From NCBI RefSeq assembly GCF_024343675.1, contig NZ_RJUD01000017.1, positions 18,961 through 82,960 on the forward strand: a DNA stretch of 64,000 bases, written 5' to 3'. The translations under genes were made by a program, and so were the position numbers. Source of the stretch: Lacihabitans sp. CS3-21. GTDB taxonomy: Bacteria; Bacteroidota; Bacteroidia; Cytophagales; Spirosomataceae. Under the pieces are notes generated by a model. That model was given only the letters and a program-made list of their open reading frames with translations. It had not been told where the DNA came from and did not search any database. Below are positions 1 through 7,067 of this stretch, one piece after another. Positions within the stretch are counted from its first letter, which is position 1, and each line of letters begins with the position of its first letter.

Positions 1-291
1 TGGAATACCATTGAAAAAAACCTTGGCAAATACATCAAAGAAAACCCTCAAGAGAAGGAGGAAGCTGGTTCAAGTCATCCTAAGGTCTTTAGGAAAAATA
101 TTAAAGTGAAGTTCTACGGAAACGAAGCGGCACACCTCACATGGGATCAGTACAACAGCGACCGTACCAATTCGTATTTTCTTCAGTCAAAAGAAGTTCG
201 GCTGATGGAAAAAATCAACGGTAAATGGAAGATTGTGAATGTTTCGGCTTTTTGGAATTACAAGAATAAAATTGCAGAGAATGCTATTTAA
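1..291 (+). CDS. NTF2/SnoaL-like protein, C-terminal fragment
   Basis: The frame is open from the first base of the window, so this is the 3' end of a longer gene; the GTG at 106 is internal. The 96 visible residues read as a beta-rich C-terminus with a segment ending in NGKWKIVNVSAFW. This is typical of the last strands of NTF2-like/SnoaL folds used by small ligand-binding or isomerase-like proteins. Neither an active site nor the N-terminus is visible, so the assignment rests on the last strands alone. A strong hairpin terminator follows immediately. Confidence 0.6.
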   Translation, partial: WNTIEKNLGKYIKENPQEKEEAGSSHPKVFRKNIKVKFYGNEAAHLTWDQYNSDRTNSYFLQSKEVRLMEKINGKWKIVNVSAFWNYKNKIAENAI

Positions 292-297
292 AAAAAG

Positions 298-345
298 ACA
301 TCCAAGGTTTCTAAACAAAACCTTGGATGTTTTCAAGTTCTTTTT
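298..345 (+). terminator. Intrinsic terminator, probably bidirectional
   Basis: A 13-bp perfect stem (298-310 with 318-330, arm containing ATCCAAGG) has a 7-nt loop and is followed by T-rich sequence. It ends the partial gene on the plus strand and lies just beyond the stop codon of the convergent amidohydrolase gene. Confidence 0.85.
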
Positions 346-353
346 TTGCAAGA

Positions 354-1694
354 CTACTTCACTCTTTCACCATGTTTGATAACCATTTTTACGTCTTGTA
401 AAAGCGAAATGTATCTCAATACATCTCCTCTGACAGTAATGATATCGGCGTATTTTCCTGCACTTATACTGCCATAGTCTTTGTCGACTTTCATCGCCAC
501 TGCTGGCCAATAAGTTGCAGCTTTTATGGCATACATTGGGTCTATACCCATTTTATTTACCCACACATCTAGCTCATTCCAAGTGCTTTGGCTATGAAAT
601 TTCATCGGAATGCCGCTGTCTGTTCCTATTACCATTACTACGCCAGTATCTTTCAACTGGTTCATTTTTTTAGTCAAAGTCGGCTTTCTGATAGGCGTTA
701 GTTGAAAATAGGGCATTTGTCCTGGGTATTTCAAAGATCCTTTGATGTCTTCAATGATGTCTTTGGGTAAACCCAAATGCCACGATGGATCGTCCAATTT
801 TTCGGGATTATCTCGCACATACTCATAATTGTAAAGTCCCTCAACAGTTGGTGTCCAAAAAAGTGGGCCCATGCTCATTTTCGCAGTTCGTTCTTTTATA
901 GCTGCTATAATGTCCTCGGGATATTCTGGGGCAGATGAAAGTCCGGTATGCTCAAAACAATCGACACCGATTTCGAGTCCAACGCGTATTTCGTTGGGTC
1001 TATGGCTATGGGCGATAACGGGTAAGCCATATTTATGGGCTTCATTTACAATGGTTTGTGCTTCGGCTTTTGTCATTTCATCGTGATCAATGAGCTTTAT
1101 TACATCCACGCCAGCATCTGCAAGTTTTTTAACTTTGGCTTTGGCGTCTTCTTCGCCATATATTCCCCAACGGAATTCCTCGGTTTTGGGATACGGACGG
1201 TGTTGCAAAAATGGTCCTGAAACGTAAATGGTTGGCCCGGGTATTTTACCTTGGTTTATTTTGTTTCGAACGTTGATACTTGCTTCTAGCGGAGCACCCA
1301 AATCTCTGGCACTTGTTACGCCTGCCATAAGCAGTTGATGAGCAGACGACGGCATAATGATAGACTCAAATTTTTTGATGTAGGTACTGTCCCAATGGGT
1401 GTAATTGCTGTGTCCGTTGATCATCAAATGCACATGCATATCCCACAAGCCTGGCATTACGCTCATGCCTTCGGTGGAGATGATTTCGGCATCTTTTGGA
1501 ATGGCCAATTCGCCGATACGGCCCACTGCTTTTACTCTTTTACCCTCAATGAGCACTACTGAGTTTTGGATAGGCGGTCCACCGAAACCATCTAATAATG
1601 TGCCGCCAACTAGGGCTTTGATTTTTTGGGAGTAACTCACTTGAGATAATAGTAGGGAAAAAATAACCAGTAGGGCTTTGAAATATTTGTTCAT
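354..1694 (-). CDS. Secreted amidohydrolase (imidazolonepropionase-like)
   Basis: A 446-residue metal-dependent hydrolase of the amidohydrolase superfamily. Residues 1-22 form a signal peptide ending SYSQ, so the enzyme is expected in the periplasm. The superfamily metal-site signatures appear in order: HVH at 87-89 after the first strand, a lysine in VIKLIDHD near 200 (candidate carbamylated ligand), AHSH near 231, EHTG near 250 and GTDSG near 357. The C-terminus returns to the small beta-sandwich (AGKYADIITV). The substrate cannot be predicted; relatives include cyclic imidases and prolidase-like enzymes. It stands alone between a terminator and a convergent-free intergenic gap. Confidence 0.88.
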   Translation of the reverse strand: MNKYFKALLVIFSLLLSQVSYSQKIKALVGGTLLDGFGGPPIQNSVVLIEGKRVKAVGRIGELAIPKDAEIISTEGMSVMPGLWDMHVHLMINGHSNYTHWDSTYIKKFESIIMPSSAHQLLMAGVTSARDLGAPLEASINVRNKINQGKIPGPTIYVSGPFLQHRPYPKTEEFRWGIYGEEDAKAKVKKLADAGVDVIKLIDHDEMTKAEAQTIVNEAHKYGLPVIAHSHRPNEIRVGLEIGVDCFEHTGLSSAPEYPEDIIAAIKERTAKMSMGPLFWTPTVEGLYNYEYVRDNPEKLDDPSWHLGLPKDIIEDIKGSLKYPGQMPYFQLTPIRKPTLTKKMNQLKDTGVVMVIGTDSGIPMKFHSQSTWNELDVWVNKMGIDPMYAIKAATYWPAVAMKVDKDYGSISAGKYADIITVRGDVLRYISLLQDVKMVIKHGERVK

Positions 1695-1794
1695 AAGTTT
1701 TAGATAAAATTTTAAATCAATTTAGTTCATTTCTATTCATAAAATGATACCAAATAGACTAACGCATTAATTTAGGCTATTAAACCTCGAATTA

Positions 1795-3219
1795 TCAAAA
1801 AAACTTCACCACCAATTCAATCAATCTTTCTTTCAAATTGTTGTAAGGTGGCATCAATAGTTCTAAGGTGCTGGGTAAATGCTGGCGATAAACCCCGCGG
1901 GCATTGGTGAATTCTTGAAAACCAAAAATACCGTGTGCTTTGCCTATTCCGGAGTTATTAGAGCCACCAAAAGGCAAGTTGGGGTTGAAATAGTGCAGGT
2001 CGTTGTTGTTTATACACGAGTTGCCAGCACGGGTATTGTCCATGATTTTTTCAATATTTTTATCACTTTTACTGTATATGTAAAGTGCTAATGGTTTTTC
2101 TCCCTCATTGATTTTGGCAATGGCCTCATCAAGGTTTTTATAAGAAATTATAGGCAATACTGGTCCAAAAATTTCATTTTGCATCAATGCAGAGTCTGCT
2201 GGAACTTCGGAAACTAAGGTTGGCTCAATAAAACTCTTTGAGGTGTCTGATTTCCCTCCAAAAACAACTTGTGCACCCTTCGAAACTGAATCTTGTATGT
2301 ATCCGTTTACTCTTTCAGCGTGTTTTTGGTTCACTATATGTCCGTAAGATTCAGACGATTGGGCGTCAGAGCCATAAAACGTATTTAAGGTTTTTTTCAT
2401 GGCTTCAATCAATACTTCTTTTTTAGATTCGTGCACCAATACGTAGTCGGGTGCAATACATATCTGACCACTGTTATGGAATTTTCCCCAAACAATACGT
2501 TTGGCTGCGGTACTGATGGAGGCCGTTTCGTCTACAATGGTTGGTGACTTTCCGCCCAATTCTAAAGTGACAGAAGCCAAATTTTTAGCTGCGGCTCTCA
2601 TTACAATTTTGCCAATAGACGGTGCACCAGTGAAGAAAATATGGTTAAATGGCAACTCCAAAAGTGCTGTTGAGGTTTCTATGCCACCTTCTATCAGGGC
2701 TATTTCGTTTTCGCTAAAAATGCTTTTTATCAATTTGGCCAGAACTGCTGAGGTGTGTGGGGTAAATTCTGAGGGTTTCAAAATTGCGGTATTTCCACCT
2801 GCAATAGCAGATACCAAAGGGCTTAAAAGCAAGTTAACAGGGAAATTCCAAGGTGCTACGATCAGACAAACACCTTTGGGTTCGTATTTGATATAAGAAG
2901 TGGAACCGAAAAAAGCTAAAGGTGTATCAGCCGCTTGCTTAGCTGTCCATTTTCCAACATGACTGATAGCGTGCTTTATTTCGCTCGTAACTGGAAATAT
3001 CTCAGACAGGTCAACATCGGCTTTCGGTTTTTTAAAATCTGCCATCATGGCATCTCTTAAATCTTGCCTGAAAGTATTTTCTAAGGCATTTAAAAGTGCC
3101 TTAAGTTTTGACTTTCGCTCTTTTATAGGAGCGTTTGCAATTGCAAATTGATTGGCCTTTTGAGCCTGAAATATTCTATTTATTTGGTCAATATTTACTG
3201 CCTCAGATACAATATTCAT
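1795..3219 (-). CDS. NAD(P)-dependent aldehyde dehydrogenase, class 3-like
   Basis: A 474-residue aldehyde dehydrogenase. Visible family residues are Asn125 in the PWNFP motif, the general base Glu220 in LELGGKSP and the catalytic Cys254 in NSGQICIAPDY. The short length and the hydrophobic C-terminal tail (PPYNNLKERLIELVVKFF) resemble ALDH3-type fatty or aromatic aldehyde dehydrogenases, which are often membrane-associated, rather than the roughly 500-residue betaine-aldehyde type. It would oxidise an aldehyde to its acid in the cytoplasm. It is divergent from the ECF sigma factor gene, and its own promoter lies in the 215-bp gap. Confidence 0.93.
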   Translation of the reverse strand: MNIVSEAVNIDQINRIFQAQKANQFAIANAPIKERKSKLKALLNALENTFRQDLRDAMMADFKKPKADVDLSEIFPVTSEIKHAISHVGKWTAKQAADTPLAFFGSTSYIKYEPKGVCLIVAPWNFPVNLLLSPLVSAIAGGNTAILKPSEFTPHTSAVLAKLIKSIFSENEIALIEGGIETSTALLELPFNHIFFTGAPSIGKIVMRAAAKNLASVTLELGGKSPTIVDETASISTAAKRIVWGKFHNSGQICIAPDYVLVHESKKEVLIEAMKKTLNTFYGSDAQSSESYGHIVNQKHAERVNGYIQDSVSKGAQVVFGGKSDTSKSFIEPTLVSEVPADSALMQNEIFGPVLPIISYKNLDEAIAKINEGEKPLALYIYSKSDKNIEKIMDNTRAGNSCINNNDLHYFNPNLPFGGSNNSGIGKAHGIFGFQEFTNARGVYRQHLPSTLELLMPPYNNLKERLIELVVKFF

Positions 3220-3378
3220 GGTTTTGGTTTTTATTTGGTTGATTGTGAGTCGAATTTAATAAAAAATAATTTATTTGCTTCAAGAAAAGCAATTTCATTA
3301 TAGAAAAATTAGAATTGTTTTCATTGAAAAGGTTGTTTGTCAGTTGTTTAAGTAGTTACTTTATTATTTTCCGAATAA

Positions 3379-3409
3379 TTTAAAGTAAAATCCAAAGTAG
3401 TTCGTCTTC
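3379..3409 (+). promoter_or_regulatory. Candidate ECF sigma promoter (copy 1, autoregulatory)
   Basis: TTTAAAGTAAAATC (3379-3392), a 9-nt spacer, then TCGTCTTC (3402-3409), 25 nt before the sigma-factor ATG. The same two blocks with the same spacer and the same distance to the start codon precede the gene at 4462. CGTC is a familiar -10 core for ECF sigma factors, and the upstream block would be the -35 element. Assignment to this sigma factor is an inference from repetition and position. Confidence 0.75.
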
Positions 3410-3434
3410 ATAAAAAAAACTATTTCAAAAATTA

Positions 3435-3983
3435 ATGAGCCAAAAAGACCGTACGATTAAAACCACCATTCAAGCTTTTGGAAAAAAGCTGTTTGGGTTT
3501 ATTCGTGGCAAGGTTCGTTCTAACGAAGATGCCGAAGATATTCTTCAAGATGTTTGGTATCAACTATCGAGTTTTGGGAATTTGGAAGACATTGAAAATG
3601 TGAGTGCTTGGCTTTATCAAGTAGCCAGAAATAAGGTAACAGACAAGTATAGAAAGAAAACTACAGATTCACTTGAAGATTATGCTTTTGAAGATTCTGA
3701 CGGGGATTTGATGTTTAAAGAAATACTGCTTTTAGACGATAGCAACAACCCCGATTTGGCTCTATTTAAAGAGACTTTTTGGAATGAACTCGAAAGAGCT
3801 TTACAAGAACTTCCTGAAAATCAGCGGGAAGTTTTTGTATTAAACGAAATGGAAGATTTAACTTTACAGCAAATAGCAGACCTCAAAGGCGAAAATCTTA
3901 AAACGATAATCAGCCGAAAAGGTTATGCTGTTAAACATCTGAGAAATAGATTGAATTATTTATACGAAGAATTAAATTATTAA
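3435..3983 (+). CDS. ECF-type RNA polymerase sigma factor
   Basis: A 182-residue sigma-70 family protein of extracytoplasmic-function architecture. A sigma2 domain spans about residues 10-80 (EDAEDILQDVWYQL, then VSAWLYQVARNKVTDKYRK) and a sigma4 helix-turn-helix about 118-175 (LPENQREVFVLNEMEDLTLQQIADL). There is a fairly long acidic linker (about 82-108). No classical membrane anti-sigma gene follows; instead a 100-residue two-helix membrane protein starts 4 bp after the stop. The promoter directly upstream recurs before the 78-residue gene at 4462, which implies autoregulation and control of the Hsp20 operon. Confidence 0.93.
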   Translation: MSQKDRTIKTTIQAFGKKLFGFIRGKVRSNEDAEDILQDVWYQLSSFGNLEDIENVSAWLYQVARNKVTDKYRKKTTDSLEDYAFEDSDGDLMFKEILLLDDSNNPDLALFKETFWNELERALQELPENQREVFVLNEMEDLTLQQIADLKGENLKTIISRKGYAVKHLRNRLNYLYEELNY

Positions 3984-3987
3984 AACA

Positions 3988-4290
3988 ATGAAAAAAGGGC
4001 TTTTCTTTATTCCAGTAATCATAGCAGGATTTATGGCTTTTGGTTGGGTAATTATGCAGCTTTGGAACTGGCTCATTCCAGATATTTTTCATTGGTCAAA
4101 AATAAGTTATGTGCAAGCATTGGGACTTTTTGTTTTGAGTAGAATTTTGTTTGGGGGATTTAATTTTAGAAAGTCAGAGTACAGAAAGCCACCATTTGTC
4201 AAATCAAAATTTAAAGAAAAATTCATGAACATGAGTGATGAAGAAAAGCAAGCTTTTAAGGAACAATGGAAGGAAAGGTGTGGCAAGTGA
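3988..4290 (+). CDS. Small two-helix membrane protein linked to the ECF sigma factor
   Basis: A 100-residue protein that I do not recognise as a named family. Two hydrophobic segments are visible, about residues 5-28 and 40-58, separated by an aromatic-rich turn (WNWLIPDIFHWSK). The C-terminal third is charged and helical (MSDEEKQAFKEQWKERC), reminiscent of the repeats in Spy/CpxP-like stress proteins but too short to assign. It lies 4 bp after the sigma-factor stop, so it is cotranscribed and could modulate the sigma factor or sense envelope stress. That role is inference from position only. Confidence 0.75.
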   Translation: MKKGLFFIPVIIAGFMAFGWVIMQLWNWLIPDIFHWSKISYVQALGLFVLSRILFGGFNFRKSEYRKPPFVKSKFKEKFMNMSDEEKQAFKEQWKERCGK

Positions 4291-4315
4291 TAGATATTAG
4301 ATATTGATTTTATTC

Positions 4316-4347
4316 AAAAGTCTTTCTTCAGTGAAAGACTTTTTTTT
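4316..4347 (+). terminator. Intrinsic terminator after the sigma-factor operon
   Basis: AAAAGTCTTTC (4316-4326) pairs with GAAAGACTTTT (4333-4343) around a 6-nt loop and is followed by a T run. It separates the sigma-factor unit from the Hsp20 unit, which carries its own copy of the promoter. Confidence 0.9.
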
Positions 4348-4405
4348 GTATATAATATGTTCATTTGTAGGTGATTATGGTTTATTTCAAAAATAAATCA
4401 AAAAC

Positions 4406-4436
4406 TTTAAAGTAAAATCTCCACTCGCTCGTCTTC
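4406..4436 (+). promoter_or_regulatory. Candidate ECF sigma promoter (copy 2, Hsp20 operon)
   Basis: TTTAAAGTAAAATC (4406-4419), a 9-nt spacer, TCGTCTTC (4429-4436), then 25 nt to the ATG at 4462. The conserved blocks match copy 1 exactly while most spacer bases differ. This is the pattern expected of two promoters recognised by one sigma factor rather than of a simple duplication. Confidence 0.75.
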
Positions 4437-4461
4437 CCTTTTATAAACAATAAATTTAAAA

Positions 4462-4698
4462 ATGTTAAAGTCAATTTTGTTTGGAGTATTTATGGGAGCT
4501 ACCTTATTTTTTGCTCCGTTTATTTTACTGTTCTTTTTACTGTTCTTCCTTCTTATGGGCATAGGTTTTAGAAGAAGAATGCGATATGCCCAAGCCCAAT
4601 ATCGCACCGTTCGCAACGATGTATATGCTATGTCTGGATTTGAAAGTGTTGTTTTCAAGAACAGAAACCAAAATAGCCAAATCATCCATATTGATTAA
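4462..4698 (+). CDS. Small single-pass membrane protein in the Hsp20 operon
   Basis: A 78-residue protein. It has a very hydrophobic phenylalanine/leucine-rich segment at about residues 5-35, followed by a basic stretch (FRRRMRYAQAQYR) and a short polar tail. The positive-inside rule puts the tail in the cytoplasm. No family is recognised. It is the first gene of a tight unit whose other members are the His-rich protein at 4718 and the small heat-shock protein at 4893, behind a copy of the ECF promoter, so a role in the same envelope or proteotoxic stress response is likely. Confidence 0.72.
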   Translation: MLKSILFGVFMGATLFFAPFILLFFLLFFLLMGIGFRRRMRYAQAQYRTVRNDVYAMSGFESVVFKNRNQNSQIIHID

Positions 4699-4717
4699 TT
4701 TTTAAAACGTACAAATT

Positions 4718-4888
4718 ATGAAAAGAAGACCAAGATTTTTTGTGAGTATTTTAGCAGCTATACTCACTTTCGGTGCATTGACAGCCCATTTTGGCTGGAG
4801 ACATCACAATAAACATTTAGGGCATCATGCAAATCATTGCGTACAAGGCCACGATAATCAAAAAAGTATTAACCAAAAAAACAATTAA
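4718..4888 (+). CDS. 56-residue His-rich exported or membrane-anchored protein
   Basis: A short ORF beginning ATG at 4718, 19 bp after the preceding stop, and ending TAA at 4886-4888, 4 bp before the Hsp20 start. The product starts with a basic MKRRPR, then a hydrophobic segment (about residues 7-23) that could be a signal peptide or anchor. Residues 24-45 contain eight histidines (24, 29, 30, 33, 36, 37, 40, 45) and one cysteine (41), a plausible metal-binding patch. The tail is polar (QKSINQKNN). No family is recognised. The tight spacing on both sides supports it as a real gene. Confidence 0.68.
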   Translation: MKRRPRFFVSILAAILTFGALTAHFGWRHHNKHLGHHANHCVQGHDNQKSINQKNN

Positions 4889-4892
4889 AAAC

Positions 4893-5288
4893 ATGTGTAG
4901 AGATAAAGCTCATTATCATCATGCATTTCATAAAATGCAAAATTTTGGCGGAGGTTTCCGTCGTCCAAAATACAATGTGCCATTAAATATTTCAGAGAAT
5001 GAAACTGAATATTTGGTACAGGTTTATGCCAACGGATTTGGCAAAGAAAATATTTCGATAGCAGTTAAAGAAGATGTTTTGCACATTACTGGTCTGCAAG
5101 AAATTGAAAATCCACCAAAATTTATCCAACAGGAGTTTCCTTTAAAAACTTTTGAAAGATTGGTGGCTCTGAATAGAAAAGTGGATGCTGAAAACATTAC
5201 CGCAAAACACGAAAATGGTATTTTGTCGGTCAATTTACCAAAATCAAAAGAAGCACTTCAAAAAGATGTGCAAATAGAGGTAAAGTAA
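4893..5288 (+). CDS. Small heat-shock protein (Hsp20/alpha-crystallin family)
   Basis: A 131-residue ATP-independent holdase chaperone. The alpha-crystallin domain covers about residues 28-131, with YNVPLNISENETEYLVQVYANGF at its start and the conserved ENGILSVNLPK near the end. The frame extends upstream to 4827, but that would overlap the His-rich gene by 62 bp. The ATG at 4893 lies 4 bp after that gene's stop and gives a normal family length, so I chose it. The N-terminal arm is unusual: it is short and His-rich (CRDKAHYHHAFHK), echoing the preceding protein. A terminator follows. Confidence 0.92.
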   Translation: MCRDKAHYHHAFHKMQNFGGGFRRPKYNVPLNISENETEYLVQVYANGFGKENISIAVKEDVLHITGLQEIENPPKFIQQEFPLKTFERLVALNRKVDAENITAKHENGILSVNLPKSKEALQKDVQIEVK

Positions 5289-5306
5289 TAGCTCATAAAT
5301 TATACG

Positions 5307-5338
5307 AAAAGGCAGCTTCTTTGAGGCTGCCTTTTTTT
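5307..5338 (+). terminator. Intrinsic terminator after hsp20
   Basis: GGCAGC (5311-5316) pairs with GCTGCC (5326-5331), extended by A-T pairs between the A tract at 5307 and the T tract to 5338. It also sits downstream of the convergent carbonic anhydrase gene. Confidence 0.88.
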
Positions 5339-5378
5339 GAATACAGGATTAGTAAAAAAAATTGAATCAATTTTTAAC

Positions 5379-6008
5379 TTAGTCCAACCTGTATATTTCC
5401 ATAATTTCAGAAAGAATTTTAGGAAAGTTAATTTTTAAGTCTATCAATTTACCAGTATGAATATCAAAAACCCATCCATGAACTGTAAGGCCTCTTTCTT
5501 TGTGTGCTTCCTGCACAGCGGCAAGTTTTATGACGTTGATACATTGTTCCTGAACATTTAATTCAACCAATTTATCGTATCGTGCCGGCTCATCTGTTAT
5601 GGCATTGAGTACATCTTTATGAGTCCTGTAAACATCTCTAATATTCCTCAGCCACGGATTCAGAATCCCCATGTCGGCGGGCTGCATGGCTGCTTTTACT
5701 CCACCGCAGGCATAATGACCACACACGATGATGTGTTTAACTTTCAAATGTTTCACAGCGTAATTGATTACACTCATTACGTTGAGGTCTATACTTACGA
5801 CCATATTGGCGATGTTCCTATGAATAAAAACTTCTCCTGGCTGCACACCCATCAAATCTTCTGCAGTTACTCGGCTATCTGAGCATCCTATATAAAGAAA
5901 ATCAGGACTTTGTCCTTTTACTAGGTTATTGAAGTACTCGGAGTCTTTTTCTAGCTTATCTGCCACCCAAATTTCATTGTTCCTGAAAATTTGCTCGAAT
6001 TTGTCCAT
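5379..6008 (-). CDS. can: Beta-class carbonic anhydrase
   Basis: A 209-residue zinc enzyme interconverting CO2 and bicarbonate in the cytoplasm. The beta-class signature is complete: Cys42 and Asp44 in CSDSR, and His98 and Cys101 in GHYACGG, are the zinc ligands and the Asp-Arg dyad. No signal peptide is visible. The gene starts 30 bp downstream of the bestrophin gene on the same strand, so the two are probably cotranscribed, pairing a bicarbonate-producing enzyme with a candidate anion channel. Confidence 0.96.
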   Translation of the reverse strand: MDKFEQIFRNNEIWVADKLEKDSEYFNNLVKGQSPDFLYIGCSDSRVTAEDLMGVQPGEVFIHRNIANMVVSIDLNVMSVINYAVKHLKVKHIIVCGHYACGGVKAAMQPADMGILNPWLRNIRDVYRTHKDVLNAITDEPARYDKLVELNVQEQCINVIKLAAVQEAHKERGLTVHGWVFDIHTGKLIDLKINFPKILSEIMEIYRLD

Positions 6009-6038
6009 TTGCTTTGAATAAAATTGAAGAATTCTTTT

Positions 6039-7025
6039 TTATAATAATACATCATCAATAGGTACAATTTTTTCTGGAAGTTTTGTTTCCCCTAATAATT
6101 CCATGATATCTATTTCAATATTTCTGCAAATTGTACTAAGTGGAATATCATTTACGGAATTATCAAAGGGGTTTTCGGAGTATTCGCCAATTTGTTCCAT
6201 GGTGAAAAATACCCAAGAAATAAGTAATGAAAAAGGTACAGTCAACCAGGTTCCCCAAGTTGCCAATTGACTCAAATCTTTTAATAGGCCAAAAGGCAGA
6301 AGGAAAATGAATAATATTACAAATACTCTGCTGAATATGCTGTATTGTCTGAAAAGAGGCGTGTTTTTGATCCTTTCGCAGCCACCTTGTAAATTAAAAA
6401 ACTCGTTTACGTGCTTTACCAAGTCACTGTGTTCATACTCGTCGAGTTGTTTGTTCTTTTTGAGTTTTGTTAACTCCAATATTTGAGACTTTAATAATCC
6501 CGAAGCAACATTGTTTTTACCTTTTAACTCTTCATAATATTGAAGTTTGTTGTTTTCCTCTAATATTTTTTTCAAACCGGCATCAAATTCTTCTATTTCT
6601 GCCCTTTCACCTCTAAAGGTTTGATGTATGTTCTCTTTGCTTGTTGCCCATGGGATAGTTTTTCTAAGTTGTAATCTAAGAATATTGATATAGGCGATGT
6701 GTTTTCTGAGCATTTCTTTCACTATCGTCTTGTCGTCAACCAAGGCAATCAGTTGAACTGTAAAATTTCTACTGGTGTTGGTAAAGCCACCCCAAAGTTT
6801 TCTAGCTTCCCAAAGTCTATCGTAAGCTTGATTGTTTTTGAACCCGACGTAGAAAGCCACTGCTGTGCCAATGGATGCAATAGGAACAAAAGGTATTCCT
6901 ATGAAAGTCCAACCACAATATTTGTATAAAATCACCGCTAGAATGCTTACAACGAGGGTTCTAAAAAGGTTTTTTCTGGCGAAATGCCAAAGGAGTTTAA
7001 ATGTAAAGTCTTTTCCAGTATACAT
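6039..7025 (-). CDS. Bestrophin-family anion channel
   Basis: A 328-residue member of the bestrophin/UPF0187 family. It has hydrophobic helices at about residues 20-60 and 220-270, and the conserved early segment VGFKNNQAYDRLWEARKLWGG. Bacterial bestrophins form pentameric inner-membrane ion channels. Anion selectivity, including bicarbonate, is known for several eukaryotic members, whereas the characterised Klebsiella homologue conducts cations, so selectivity here is open. Coupling with the carbonic anhydrase 30 bp downstream favours a bicarbonate-related role, by inference. It lies 42 bp downstream of the GMC oxidoreductase gene. Confidence 0.9.
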   Translation of the reverse strand: MYTGKDFTFKLLWHFARKNLFRTLVVSILAVILYKYCGWTFIGIPFVPIASIGTAVAFYVGFKNNQAYDRLWEARKLWGGFTNTSRNFTVQLIALVDDKTIVKEMLRKHIAYINILRLQLRKTIPWATSKENIHQTFRGERAEIEEFDAGLKKILEENNKLQYYEELKGKNNVASGLLKSQILELTKLKKNKQLDEYEHSDLVKHVNEFFNLQGGCERIKNTPLFRQYSIFSRVFVILFIFLLPFGLLKDLSQLATWGTWLTVPFSLLISWVFFTMEQIGEYSENPFDNSVNDIPLSTICRNIEIDIMELLGETKLPEKIVPIDDVLL

Positions 7026-7067
7026 AAATATCTATAAATTAATGAGTTAGAAAAAATTTGGGGATTT

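Noticed and set aside
2501..2896. 131-codon plus-strand ORF inside the aldehyde dehydrogenase gene
   Set aside because: It lies antisense to a gene with complete catalytic motifs and has no family features; it is a mirror of that gene's codon bias.
4407..4685. 92-codon minus-strand ORF over the 78-residue membrane gene
   Set aside because: It overlaps the candidate ECF promoter and runs against the operon order.
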